Source: Siphonodentalium dalli
Taxonomy: Eukaryota > Mollusca > Scaphopoda > Gadilida > Siphonodentaliidae
Direction of reading: 5' to 3'
NCBI GenBank assembly: GCA_032622095.1
Contig: CP136066.1
Coordinates: forward strand, 96,493,319 to 96,557,318
DNA: 64,000 nucleotides
In this document: in pieces, positions 9,943-20,845 of the stretch
How positions within the stretch are numbered: position 1 is the stretch's first letter
Layout of the letters: each line of letters starts with the position of its first letter
Notes under the pieces: generated by a model
Database searches by the model: none
Seen by the model: the letters and a program-made list of their open reading frames with translations, nothing else
What the model was told of the DNA's origin: nothing
Program-made: the position numbers and the translations under genes

Positions 9943-11294
9943 TGATTGACCCCACAATTCTGTTCAACCGCATCACATGTGTTATTCAGTCACAAGCAGA
10001 GATGGAAGAGTATCTCAAATATGAACTCGCCCCGAAACCAACAGCATTGTTTGATTCTGCTGGAATGAGGAAGACACAGAAAAGCACGCTCGGTAAGATC
10101 CTCAAAACATACGGTTCCGAGCAAACTAAAATCCCAGAACATTCTCTGTTTGTTGTAGATGGTGGATTTTTATTGAGGGCAGTTGTATGGCCTAAACAGT
10201 CGTCATATAAGGACATATGTACATCATATTCCAATTATCTAGTGAGACATTTTGGGGCGAACGTCGTGGTTGTTTTTGATGGTTATGCTTGTACAATGTC
10301 GACAAAGGGCATGGAACAAGCCCGTAGATCTAAAAACAGGTATTCCATTGATATCAATATCTCACCCGAGTTACCAGCCACCACACCCCAATCCGATTTC
10401 CTTGCAAATGCCAAGAACAAAACCCAACTGATCGATCTTCTAATGCAGGAGCTATCTGCTATCAATATTCAGTCCAAGCAGGCCGAGGCTGATGCTGATG
10501 TACTGATAGCCGAAACTGCACTTGACATCGCTCAAGATGACAACAATGTTGTCGTTGTGGGAACAGACACAGACTTGTTAGTCATTCTTACCTCTCGAGT
10601 TCAACCGGGATGTAATATTCACATGATGTATTCCATTACCCAAAACTTACTAGTTTCAGTTAGTGAAATAGCAACCTCCTTGTAGCACATTCTATAAGTG
10701 GTTGTGACACTACTTCTGCACTCTTTCGAGTTGGTAAGAAGAAAGTATTCAGTACAATTGTCTCCGATGTTACTAGCGACTCACAACAGTATGTCAACAC
10801 AATTTTGGCGGATGACAGTACACCAAGTGCAGTAGCCGCTACCCGGGGAACAACTTCTCCTGATCTTATACGGGAGTAAAACTGTTTCCTCTCTCGACCA
10901 ATATAGATATGTCACTTACAAGCGTTATGTTGCAAAATCTAAACTGAATAAACCCATCGACCTAGCCTCACTCCCACCAAGCAGCGATGCTGCACAACAA
11001 CATGTCTACAGATGTTATCTCCAGGTCCAACAATGGCTGGGCACTTCGCTTCCTCCGACGGATTGGGGGTGGTCGCTAGACAATGGACTTCTTGTACCGA
11101 CTGCAGCCACAAAGCCATGTGCCCCCGATAACCTACTGAATCTGATCAGTTGTGGTTGCAAGAGTGCTTGTACAAAAAGGTGTGGGTGTAAGAAGGCAGG
11201 ACTCTCTTGCTCAGGTTTGTGTAATTGCAGTTCGGATTCTTGTAACAACCACAGAAACACTGTCCTGTCGGAAATTTCTGAGTTCGATGAATAA
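9942..11294 (+). pseudogene. XPG/FEN-like nuclease plus CXC domain, frame-broken
   Basis: The first part (9942-10685) has the acidic motifs of FEN/XPG nucleases: VVDGGFLL, VVVFDGYA, the EADADVLI acidic cluster and VVVGTDTDLLVIL. After the stop at 10683, coding continues one frame over (10679 to about 10855) with the HSISGCDTTSALF motif. It then returns to the first frame (to 11294) with LYGSKT, an LQVQQWLG block and a nine-cysteine CXC cluster (11151-11243, spacing C-x-C-x3-C-x3-C-x-C-x6-C-x3-C-x-C-x4-C) like Tesmin/TSO1 DNA-binding domains. The nuclease could trim transposition intermediates and the CXC could bind DNA. VIDPTILFNRI, before the first internal Met, reads as coding, so the transposase frame probably once ran into this one. 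A 56-nt GTAAGG...TTCAG intron (9934-9989) would also join them in frame. Confidence 0.65.
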
Positions 11295-11699
11295 TATGTA
11301 TATAGGTCATGTCATTTCTGTATATAGCGTTGATAATAGTCAATGTAACTTAATCCATGTTGATTGATTTGTACATCGAAAATAGTTGAGTTCTCATGCT
11401 GACGAATTTTATGCCAAAAGGGGAACTCGGCCAGAAGCAGAGGGGGTCTTCCATAATGTCTATTTTGTAAGCAATGATAAAAGTCTTCAAATGGTGGTGG
11501 ATTTTTTATCGTCTGTCCAACTAACATCCCGTTCTGTACTACGACCCTTTGGGCAAATCCGTTAGGAAAATCGTAATTTTTTGCGTAAATCCGATACTTT
11601 TTTGTGAATTTTCAATAATTTTTCGCAGAAATTGTCACAGAATGCACATTTTCCTCTAGGTAAATGTATATTAGACATTATGTAGCTCGAAATACGCCT
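11295..11699. other. 3' untranslated part of the transposon
   Basis: AT-rich DNA between the CXC stop codon and the right terminal repeat. No gene or repeat is recognised. Confidence 0.4.
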
Positions 11700-11920
11700 A
11701 AACAAAAAATACAGTTGGATCAATTCGAGGTTACAAAGTTCGTGCGATTTTTTTTGATTTTTTTCAAACGCGTTTTCGAAAAAAGGCTGTAGAAAAAAAA
11801 GCTCAACTCGGATTTTAGGGGACTTTTGTCTAATCGTTCAGTGACATGTACTCGACATTCCCTGAAAAAATCAGCTTTCTCCGATTTTTTTCCCTAGTGA
11901 AACCTAATGTGCCTGGACTA
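11700..11920 (-). repeat. Right terminal inverted repeat
   Basis: The complement reads TAGTCCAGGCACATTAG, GGAAAAAAATCGGAGAAAGC and AAAAGTCCCC with AATCCGAGTTGAGC, matching 273-383 plus 3538-3640. The flank begins TAA. Confidence 0.7.
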
Positions 11921-11926
11921 TAAGTT

Positions 11927-12040
11927 TATATTTTAACTCTAACTTAATATTTTAACTCTAACTAAATATTTCAATTCTAAGTTAATATTTTAATTCTAAT
12001 ATTTCAATTTTAACTCAACATTTTAACTCTGACAATTTGT
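11927..12040 (+). repeat. AT-rich ~20-bp minisatellite
   Basis: Degenerate tandem copies of a unit like AATATTTTAACTCTAACTTA directly follow the transposon's right end. Confidence 0.7.
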
Positions 12041-12404
12041 ATTTTTGCATTCCGGTAAATTTGCCATTCGTAAAACTACTTCGTACTCAACAGACTTTCA
12101 AATAATGGGAAAATTGTTACCTTATTCTTCGACTCGGAGACTAACAACAACATTTTGGGTACAGTATCCCTTTAATATTTTTATTTCAATGTTTTAATTG
12201 TAGCTTCAAAGTAAGAAGCTAAATACAAATCTACTACTAAAAGATATAATGTTGGAATTAAAATATTATAATTCAAAAGTTGAAATTGGAATGAACATAA
12301 AATTTATCTCAGAATTGAAATGTAAATATTAAAACAAACATAAAACGGATATATTGAGTTGGAATTGTGACCCGAATGTTCCGCGTATACATTCTATAAC
12401 AATT

Positions 12405-12506
12405 CTATCGAAAGAGGTCGCGGAAATTGCCTATCTCACAAGCTTTCTCAGTGTCGCTATCCTTGTCGATGCGTGATGCGGCGTTTCTGTTGGATCTTAT
12501 TTGTCC
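12405..12506 (-). CDS. Candidate terminal exon of an unknown host gene
   Basis: On the complement a strong acceptor (TTGTTCTCCCAG) precedes an open frame of 33 codons ending in TAG. Only this frame stays open for the whole length. The coding start is phase 0 and the residues are hydrophilic (GQIRSNRNAASRIDKD onward, ending FRDLFR). A TTTATT on the plus strand near 12179, read as AATAAA on the minus strand, could serve polyadenylation. It may belong to the same minus-strand gene as the 44986-45109 exon, but the phases do not fit directly, so further exons would be needed. The protein is not recognised. Confidence 0.35.
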   Translation of the reverse strand, partial: GQIRSNRNAASRIDKDSDTEKACEIGNFRDLFR

Positions 12507-13151
12507 CTGGGAGAACAATGATTACTGTTGTCAATAATTTGATGGTTATTTTTAAATTGCATCTATATATACAAGGGGCGTTTCAGACAGGAACATAATA
12601 ATAATTATAATATAATAATAAATAATTATGTTGAGATGTATTTCAAGCCATATATGGTAGTAAAATGTTCGATTATATCTGTTTTCAAGCATTTGCTGAA
12701 TATATTTCTTTTATATAATACAGGAATGGGTCGACAAGTATTATATCATGTTATGAATTTCTACTTGATGTTCTGCATGACGTGTAACATTATAGCATTC
12801 AACACACAACGCAGGGAATGTATCAATTGTTAGTACTTGTTCCTTAATAATATATTTCACAGTGGGGGCTATGGTACCAACTCCAGATTGCATGATTTTT
12901 TGCCATGTTTGTGAGTCGATATCTCAATAAACATTGAAATGATTACCCGCAAGAAATTTCACGATTTTAAGAGATGCCAATTAGACTTGGCTCAACAAAT
13001 TGACCTATTCTATTTCAAGTATGCAATCTCGAGCTGCATGGAACCTACATTTACTGTGGAGTACCGGTGCATAATTATTAACTAAGGAACAGGTATTATT
13101 CCTAAGAAATATATTATAAACTTAATTCCCTGTCAGAACGTGAACAAATTA
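12507..13151. other. No gene seen
   Basis: AT-rich single-copy sequence; nothing recognised on either strand. Confidence 0.4.
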
Positions 13152-13409
13152 TCATGATTTGAACTGGTGGATTATGAACTTTAACGGACTGGAAACAAGA
13201 AAGTGAACGCCCGTTTGAATCTGGATGTAACTCATTTCAGAGTTGATATCACCTAAATCCGTGGACAAATAAATCAGCTGCGTTTGGCTCAGGTAAACTA
13301 ATTTGGCTGGTTTTGGCATTTCCGCGCACATTGTATAACAATTGGAAGCATTATATGTGGATCGGAAAGTGGTGAAATCCTCGCAATTCGACCCGATTCG
13401 AATAATCAT
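13152..13409 (-). CDS. Candidate exon or ORF, unknown protein (85 aa)
   Basis: An open frame on the complement begins with ATG directly after a good acceptor (ATATCCTTTTCAG) and ends at a stop at 13152. The product begins MIIRIGSNCEDFTTF and ends FIIHQFKS. Base composition is more balanced than the flanks. I do not recognise a domain. It could be a host terminal exon or a piece of an unidentified mobile element. Confidence 0.35.
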   Translation of the reverse strand: MIIRIGSNCEDFTTFRSTYNASNCYTMCAEMPKPAKLVYLSQTQLIYLSTDLGDINSEMSYIQIQTGVHFLVSSPLKFIIHQFKS

Positions 13410-13452
13410 CTGAAAAGGATATCAAAATCCCCACTCGAGGACGCTCTCTTCG

Positions 13453-13930
13453 GTGAAAAGGATCTCTGGAAGACCTCAACAAAGTAATTTATCACTACAG
13501 AGTTTGAGTATGACAGCGACCAGACGATACTGTTCTCCCAAGTCGCGGACGACCTCAATATCCAGCACAAAGAAAACACTTACATCAGCCGAGTTGGTTA
13601 ATTTGGCAAGAAGCTCTGAGCAGTTCTCTCAGAAATGTACTGATGCACAGTTACCAAAACATGAAGAACCAATTGTAGACCAAATAAAATCCCAACTCAC
13701 CGAACTGGTAAACAGCGGGGTAAAAAGAGCCGTTGCCGATGTTGTCTACCATGCATGGAAATGTATAGAAAGCAGTTGAAAGTTCAATGAATGCCCTTTC
13801 TGACTCTATAAATAACCTCCATTCCAATGTGAAACAACTGAGGGAAACAAACAACCAACTGATTGGAAATGCACAACAATCCGATAACGACGACGTGAAA
13901 GAAGCACAGTATACAGACAAGAAAACCATA
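13453..13930 (+). pseudogene. LINE ORF1-like N-terminal/coiled-coil relic
   Basis: A first frame (13453-13779) gives a Ser/Thr/Arg-rich start, then a helical stretch including EEPIVDQIKSQLTELV. A one-frame shift near 13765 continues with SMNALSDSINNLHSNVKQL and RETNNQLIGNAQQ. The heptad-like pattern across the shift suggests a coiled coil, as in the first ORF of many LINE elements. Similarity ends around 13925, where a dispersed repeat beginning ACAAGAAAACCATA takes over. The matching C-terminal part may be 14899-15339. No intact product is possible. Confidence 0.4.
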
Positions 13931-14560
13931 ATCAGAAATGGTAACGCCCTCACGATCATATTATTAGCCATAAATATAAATTATAATATAAAATATATTG
14001 GTTACATGAATTCACCGCCTCAGAATTCCGTTAAAACAACTAATCCTTCGAATTATTACAAAAACTACGGCTTATTACTGCAGGTTTCTCATTCACCACA
14101 CCATAAAGCTTCTAAATGCGGATCAAAAATCGGAGGTATTGTGTTCCGGTCAAGAGTGCATGGTCCAGCCATTGTTCATACCTAAATATTGAAAGCAATT
14201 AACGCGGTCATAATGATTACATACTGCAACTCTAAGACATCCAGCGGATACACACCCCCACGAAAACCCGAAATGTGTTGTCCTGCGAGAAATCCCATCG
14301 CTATACAGTAATGCCCTAAGTAATCGACTTCTTAACCACAGGATGCAGAATTATGGGTAACTTTTCAGGATTTAGTCGGAAATATGGCTTGTTGCCATTC
14401 ATCGGAAAGCTCTCGGGGCTCAATTTGACACGGCCAGATTAGCATTCCTACAATATCCATAAATAAGATCATATATTATATACCCATGATTTTAATTATA
14501 GAATATAAAATATATTGGTTTCGCGAATGACCAACTCAGAATTCCGTTAAAATAACAATA
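13925..14560 (+). repeat. Dispersed repeat, two partial copies
   Basis: The words ACAAGAAAACCATAATCAG and AAATGGTAACGCC recur at 59050 and 63867 (as CATAGTCAG). The following stretch with AAAATATATTGGTT and CAGAATTCCGTTAAAA recurs at 14468-14560. This interrupts the LINE ORF1-like region. No gene is seen from 14190 to 14898. Confidence 0.55.
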
Positions 14561-14898
14561 AGCAACCAGCACCTAATTAACGAACAGGCGGCAGACTCGA
14601 CCGTCTCGAGCCACAACTATCAGTGGGCTACAGAACGAAACATATCTATAAAAGTTGAAATATAAGACTTACAAATTATCTTTTTAATTTCTTTTATTGG
14701 TAATTGAAAATAGCTTGTCACAAACCAAAAATCAACATTATTGACATAATAATGTAAAGGACAATAAACGAAATTGAAATTCACAACTACACCTTTTATC
14801 GGACTCGGCCTCCTGGTCGCGTAGTTCGACTTTTAAATAAACCGGAAAAAACAATTTTCTATTTATAAAACGCTCATCGGCCCACGTCTTTCTAATAT

Positions 14899-15339
14899 TT
14901 GACCAACAGTATACACGCGGGCGTGCTAATGAGTCTTCGGTTTTTTAAATTTCTTATCTGTGATAATGTAACCAACATTTATAAACTGGGCTTTCAGCCA
15001 ACTACTAAAATGATCATTCAGTTCTGTGAAGATAAATTGGGAATAGCTGTTACCCAAAAGGATATTGTGACGTCACATCCACTCGGTAAGGCACAAATAT
15101 GTTCAACAGGAACAAGAAAATTCAAGGAAATGAAAATACAGGAAAAGCTACAGCCTCCAATAACTCCATCTACTCAAAAAAAACAAGCTTACTGTGATGT
15201 TTGTTATTGTGAGATTCACATATTGGCATGTGAAAAATGCTATTTTCATGTCGAAAAAACTATTCTGATATGTGAAGACCTCACGACCAAAAGACAAGGC
15301 CTCATCGCGCATGAAAACATTAAATGGTGCCAGACTTAA
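14899..15339 (+). pseudogene. LINE ORF1-like C-terminal relic
   Basis: A 146-codon frame. FCEDKLGIAVTQKDIVTSHP resembles the region of LINE ORF1 proteins that normally ends in an HRLGK-like motif (here HPLGK). YCDVC with CEKCYFH suggests a zinc-binding knuckle, and ICEDLTTKRQGLI resembles the common EDLT...L segment. The order of these blocks is somewhat scrambled compared with typical ORF1 proteins. This supports decay or rearrangement. Assignment is by motif recollection only. Confidence 0.4.
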
Positions 15340-15389
15340 CAAGAAACAATTCAATTCACTCATACTGGAACGGAAATATATTTTACAAA

Positions 15390-16075
15390 TGATATCTATT
15401 TTTGAAGTTTGTTTATTTCTTGAGATGTGTAATAATCTGTGACCCAGAAATACGTGGTCAAACGAAAGGTCTCGGACAAAATTGCGGATGAAGATGGATA
15501 ACTCTAAAATCAAGTGGTAATACGGCCAAATTTCGAGATACTTAAAGGTATTCAATCCGATCAGATGCTCCTAGATTAATATTTCTTTGGCTTCGGGGGT
15601 AACAAATATTTGATTTGAGTCGAGGAACCCGCCCATCAAAGTTCAGAGTGATCACATATATCGATTTTTGAAGTTTGTTATTTCTCGAGATGTGTAACAA
15701 TATGTGGCGCAGCAACACGTGGTCAAACGGAAGGTCTCGGACAAAATTGCGGATGATGATGGATATAACTCTAAAACAAGTGGTAATACGGCCAAATTTC
15801 GTGATACTTAAATGTACTCAATTCGATTAGATGCTCCCAGATTACTATTTCTTTGGCTTCGGGGGTAAAGTATTTTATTCGAGTCAAGGAACCCACACAT
15901 CAAAGCGCAGAGTGATCAAGTATCGATTTTTGAAGTTTGTTATTTCTCGAGATGTGTAATAATATGTGGCCCAATAACACTTGGTCAAACGGAAGGTCTC
16001 GGACAAAATTGCGGATGAAGATGGATAACTCTAAAATCAAGTGGTATTACGGCCAAATTTCTTGATACTTAAGTA
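15390..16075 (+). repeat. ~264-bp tandem repeat, about 2.6 copies
   Basis: Landmark CTCGGACAAAATTGCGGATGA occurs at about 15471, 15736 and 15999 (spacings 265 and 263). Each unit includes TCTTTGGCTTCGGGGGTAA and a GTCGAGGAACCC or GTCAAGGAACCC word. Single diverged copies of this family occur at 24170, 41652, 42450, 44842 and 45290. Confidence 0.85.
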
Positions 16076-16339
16076 ATAATACGGCCATATTTTGTTGAAC
16101 AAAATGTTGATAAATAACAAGTTTTGGAAATTTGATACCATATTTGACAGTGGTTAGCATTATTTTGTTGTAATAAAACGATTCTTATAACTAAAACGTA
16201 TCTTGAAGAAATGTTGTTGTTGTTGTATCTTGATGATATGGGGACCGTCTGATAGGATTGAGTACTTGCTCCCGTAATTTTAACCATGAGACTATTTAGA
16301 CCGTAAGTTGATTGAAATGAAACACCGTCTAATCTTATT

Positions 16340-16541
16340 TAGACTGTAGGGTATCATAAAGGATTTAGTCATACAAAGAGTAAGACCCAAGATGGCCGCT
16401 AGCGGCCATGTTCTTTTAACATAATTCAGAAATGAAAGTGTTAATGACACTGTAGCTCAACATGGAGAGGGGGTAATTCCATGTTATACATTCAATGGGG
16501 CGACTAGGAATGCGGACAGTTGAAATGTCTAAGTAATACTA
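16340..16541 (+). repeat. Monomer of the ~285-bp degenerate array
   Basis: Contains AAAGGATTTAGTCATACAA and AAGATGGCCGCTAGCGGCCA, the same layout as the 19206-20845 array. The 1365-bp element inserted at its right edge. Confidence 0.6.
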
Positions 16542-16550
16542 GATATCAAC

Positions 16551-17915
16551 TAGTCCAAGTCTTCTTGTACTAAAACCAGCTAAGATATTGGGATGGCGAT
16601 GCTGGTGTTTAATCCAAGACCGCCCTATATGCTCGCTTATGACACGGCTTAAGCGTTAGTGACCCGCTCAAATAAAACCACAATTATATGAAATAAAATA
16701 TCACAATTGCGACAATAAACGGATATTTTCCGCAGAAGACATGCTATTTTATCTGAAACCCACATCAGTTGTGAATTTAAAACGGTAATTTAATGCGAAA
16801 AGAGACATTTACCTCAATGTTTACAATTTTTTAAAAGTATGCGAACTCGGTTGACCTCGCGAACTGTGTTCGGCATTTTCCGTTGAAAATATTCCGTAGA
16901 TTTTGGACAACAACGCAAATTACGAAGAATTCTCCATTGTAATCGTAATTATGTGTGTCAATAAATAAAATAATAAATAGATTAATTAAACATTGAAGAT
17001 ATAAATGTAATACATTAAATAAATTACGGGGAATTACAACCCTCTCAAATTTTAAAACAGTGTAAACACAACGAGTATTAGAATAAATAATATGGTGCTA
17101 CATTTCCCACATTTGGTGGACTTCGGCGAAATTAAGATATATACTAAGCGAACAGAGCAATATACTGCTCTTGTTAAGCACACAAAAAATCAAACAAAAT
17201 TTGTATAAATTTTTAACCTTAAGTTTGAAAAGTCCCACTAAAACGGAAGAACTATATTTCGAAACTGTGTGATTCGGTTCTCCGATTATTTTATCAACAC
17301 AAAAGTCAAAATGCACATGGATGAAAATCACACACATGGCAAGTCAGACACAAGAGTTCTAATTTGCTCCAATTTTGACAAGTTGCTTGCGAAAATTGTC
17401 AACAAAACTACCGTTCTGATCCTCCATTATGTCATTAAGTTTTTAGTGCGGGAATTGTTCTGAAAGCACATAGAAAACTGGACTTTCGGGCGATCGGTTT
17501 TCGCCATTTTTGTTCGGAAAACCCGCGCTATATATAGAAACGGAAAGTAGAATTCCCAGAACAAACAGCGGATTATGCCGAACTTATTCGGACCACTTCG
17601 GCTTTCGGTTAAAACGTAAACAAACAGAGAAACAAATCGATGTTTGTGGCAATCAACCGGAATATTCTATGTGTAATTTAACATTAAAGTTAGATTATTA
17701 TACACCATTATGACCATAAGATGTAAGCCTTTCCGATGTATATAGCATCATGTATTGATTTGCTAGGTAAATCGAGTAAAATACACCACAAATTCCCGCC
17801 ACAGATCGTGGGCGTAACTCGTGTGATAGGATTGGTATACAAGCGGGCTTGGACTAAACACCAGCATCGCCATCCCAATATCTTAGCTGGTTTTAGTACA
17901 AGAAGACTTGGACTA
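16551..17915 (+). mobile_element. Non-autonomous MULE-like element, copy 1
   Basis: The long terminal inverted repeats begin TAGTCCAAGTCTTCTTGTAC and run over 70 bases at both ends. A 9-bp duplication GATATCAAC flanks the element (16542-16550 and 17916-17924). Length is 1365 bp with no credible gene. Long termini and a 9-bp duplication fit Mutator-like elements. The second full copy at 47715-49079 has the same length and its own 9-bp duplication. Confidence 0.85.
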
Positions 17916-18027
17916 GATATCAACATGAAGAGATTTATATAAAGTAAAATCCAAGATGGCCGCTGGTAGGCATGTTTTCATATGCAATTCAAAACATTTT
18001 ATAGCTGACATATAGTTGTCATATATG

Positions 18028-19206
18028 GCGAACTCGGTTGACCTCGCGAACTGGTTCGGCATTTTCCGTTGAAAATATTCCGTAGATTTTGGACAACAAC
18101 GCAAATTACGAAGAATTCTCCATTGTAATCGTAATTATGTGTGTCAATAAATAAAATAATAAATAGATTAATTAAACATTGAAGATATAAATGTAATACA
18201 TTAAATAAATTACGGGGAATTACAACCCTCTCAAAGTTTAAAACAGTGTAAACACAACGAGTATTAGAATAAATAATATGGTGCTACATTCCCCACATTT
18301 GGTGGACTTCGGCGAAATTAAGATATATACTAAGCGAACAGAGCAATATACTGCTCTTGTTAAGCACACAAAAAATCAAACAAAATTTGTATAAATTTTT
18401 AACCTTAAGTTTGAAAAGTCCCACTAAAACGGAAGAACTATATTTCGAAACTGTGTGATTCGGTTCTCCGATTATTTTATCAACACAAAAGTCAAAATGC
18501 ACATGGATGAAAATCACACACATGGCAAGTCAGACACAAGAGTTCTAATTTGCTCCAATTTTGACAAGTTGCTTGCGAAAATTGTCAACAAAACTACCGT
18601 TCTGATCCTCCATTATGTCATTAAGTTTTTAGTGCGGGAATTGTTCTGAAAGCACATAGAAAACTGGACTTTCGGGCGATCGGTTTTCGCAATTTTTGTT
18701 CGGAAAACCCGCGCTATATATAGAAACGGAAAGTAGAATTCCCAGAACAAACAGCGGATTATGCCGAACTTATTCGGACCACTTCGGCTTTCGGTTAAAA
18801 CGTAAACAAACAGAGAAACAAATCGATGTTTGTGGCAATCAACCGGAATATTCTATGTGTAATTTAACATTAAAGTTAGATTATTATACACCATTATGAC
18901 CATAAGATGTAAGCCTTTCCGATGTATATAGCATCATGTATTGATTTGCTAGGTAAATCGAGTAAAATACACCACAAATTCCCGCCACAGATCGTTGGCG
19001 TAACTCGTGTGATAGGATTTGTATACAAGCGGGCTTGGACTAAACACCAGCATCGCCATCCCAATATCTTAGCTGGTTTTAGTACAAGAAGACTTGGACT
19101 AGATATCAACATGAAGAGATTTATATAAAGTAAAATCCAAGATGGCCGCTGGTAGGCATGTTTTCATATGCAATTCAAAACATTTTATAGCTGACATATA
19201 GTTGTC
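18028..19206 (+). repeat. Tandem segmental duplication of 16841-18027
   Basis: This segment repeats 16841-18020 with only a few differences (period about 1186). It includes the element's right terminus, its GATATCAAC duplication and about 100 bp of flank. Copying of the flank shows it is a DNA duplication after insertion, not a second transposition. The junction shares the word TATGCGAACTCGG apart from one base. A collapsed or doubled haplotype in assembly is an alternative. Confidence 0.8.
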
Positions 19207-20845
19207 ACCCCGAAGATCAATATGATGTTTGGTGACGATCAAATGACGGATACGGTATGTAGGTGTGCTAAAGGATTTAGTCATGGCATGATGCAAAGAG
19301 TAAAATCCAAAAATGGCTGCCGGTTGTTATGTTTTTTAACATCTTGTGGTCATAAAATTTTCCATTTCGATAGCTCCCACCTAGAGGTGATCCGAAACAT
19401 GCCTGTAAATTTTCGAGACAATTCTCCAAAAAAATCCATGATGTGTGCTGCATGTCTGTTCACATATTTCGGACAAAAAGTGATGGCTCCCATCTAGAGG
19501 TCAGCCCGAAGTTCCATATGAAGTTGGTGACGATCGGATGAGGGTCTGTACGCTGTGCCCAATGATTTAGTCGTGCAAAGAGTAAAACCAAAGATGGCTG
19601 CCGGCAGCCATGTTTTATGGCAGAATGACTCCAAAATGACTCGTTCCATTGTTGCCTGTAGCCCGTGCTAATGGATTTAATTCTGAAATCCAAGATGGCC
19701 ACAGGCGGCCATTTGTTTTTTGCCGAATGACCCCAAAATGACTCGTTCCCATCTACATGGTAATGTCAACAGCCATTACACTTACACATTTCATAATGAT
19801 CCAACCAAAAGTAGATATGTAGCCCGTGCCAAAGGATTTAGTCCAATATGGCTGTCGGTGGTCACGTTTTATGGTCGAATGGCCCCATCTAGATGTCAAT
19901 GTCAACAGCCATGACAAATTTCATGATGATCCGATCAATGCTAAAGGAAATTATTGACGGACGTCTGCACACACACACGCACGACGGTTATCGACCAATG
20001 GCAATAGCTCAAACTTTACAAAGTAAAGTTGAGAAAAATGATAAGCACTCATCTAAAGCCCACACATACGATCTATATCAAGATTGGTGACGATCGGGTG
20101 AAAGATGTGACCTGCGGAATGTGCTAAAGGAGTTATTCATACAAAGAGTAAAACCCAAGACGACCACTGGCAGCGATGTTTTTTAACAGAATTTTTAAAA
20201 ATGGTACACTCCCATTAAGAGGTCATCCCGAGGATCCATGTGAAGTTTGGTGACGATCTGATGAGGGATGTGGCATTCAGGGTGTACCAGAGGACTTAGT
20301 TGATCTCAGACTAAAAGCCAAGATGGCTGCCAGCTGCCATGTTTTTCATCGGAAATCGTTCAAATTTAATAGCTCCCATCTAGAGGTGATCCCAAACATG
20401 CCTGTATATTTTCAAATTATCGCCGATAATTGTGGGCTGCATGGTGTGCCGATCGATTCAAATCTTAAATCCAATATGACCGCTGGCGGCCATGTTTTTG
20501 GCAGAATTCGGGAAAATATTGTTAGCTCATATCTGTAGAGACTGAGTTCAGCACCGAAGCTTGGTGACGATCGGATGAGAGATGTGGCCTGCATGGTGTG
20601 CTAAAGGATTTATTCATACAAAGAGTAAAATCCAAGTTGACCACTGACAGCCATTATCTTTTAACAGAATTCGGGCGGGTGGTAAGTTCACACTAGAGGT
20701 CGAAGATCCATATGAAGTTTTGTTGGCGGTCGGATGAGGGATGTGGTCTGTAGGGTGTGCCAAAGTAAATTGTTGACGGACGCACACACGGACGACCAAC
20801 CAATGGCAATAGCTCAAACTTTACAAAGTAAAGTTGAGCTCTAAT
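19206..20845 (+). repeat. Degenerate ~285-bp array (YY1-like AAGATGGC words)
   Basis: Monomers carry AAAGGATTTAGTCAT, CAAAGAGTAAAATCC, AAGATGGC with a nearby GCCATGTT, CTCCCATCTAGAGGTGATCC and TTTGGTGACGATCGGATGA in order. AAAGGATTTA-type words occur near 19271, 19562, 19841, 20127, 20291 and 20605. Two copies end with CAATGGCAATAGCTCAAAC followed by a short hairpin (ACTTTACAAAGTAAAGT) at 19995-20036 and 20800-20840. Non-coding. Confidence 0.7.

Larger units (their letters stand above)
273..11920 (+). mobile_element. Academ-like DNA transposon (AcademX type), interrupted
   Basis: The ends are inverted copies. Position 273 rightwards and position 11920 leftwards (complement) share TAGTCCAGGCACATTAG, then GGAAAAAAATCGGAGAAAGC, then AAAAGTCCCC followed by AATCCGAGTTGAGC. 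Both ends are flanked by TAA (270-272 and 11921-11923), a candidate 3-bp target-site duplication. Inside lie a DDE-type transposase and an XPG-like nuclease with a CXC tail. That gene set and a 3-4 bp duplication are what I recall for the Academ superfamily. The left terminus is split by a foreign insertion (384-3535), so the element itself is about 8.5 kb. Frame changes in the 3' coding part suggest it no longer makes an intact product. Superfamily assignment rests on domain logic, not on a database match. Confidence 0.7.

Noticed and set aside
9934-9989. Firm call of a 56-nt intron
   Set aside because: The interval also encodes plausible nuclease-frame residues, so a frameshift explains it equally or better; kept only as a finding.
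17098-17942. Short ORFs repeated at 17.1-17.9, 18.3-19.1 and 48.3-48.7 kb
   Set aside because: They recur because the MULE-like element recurs; no domain and no selection for frame is visible.
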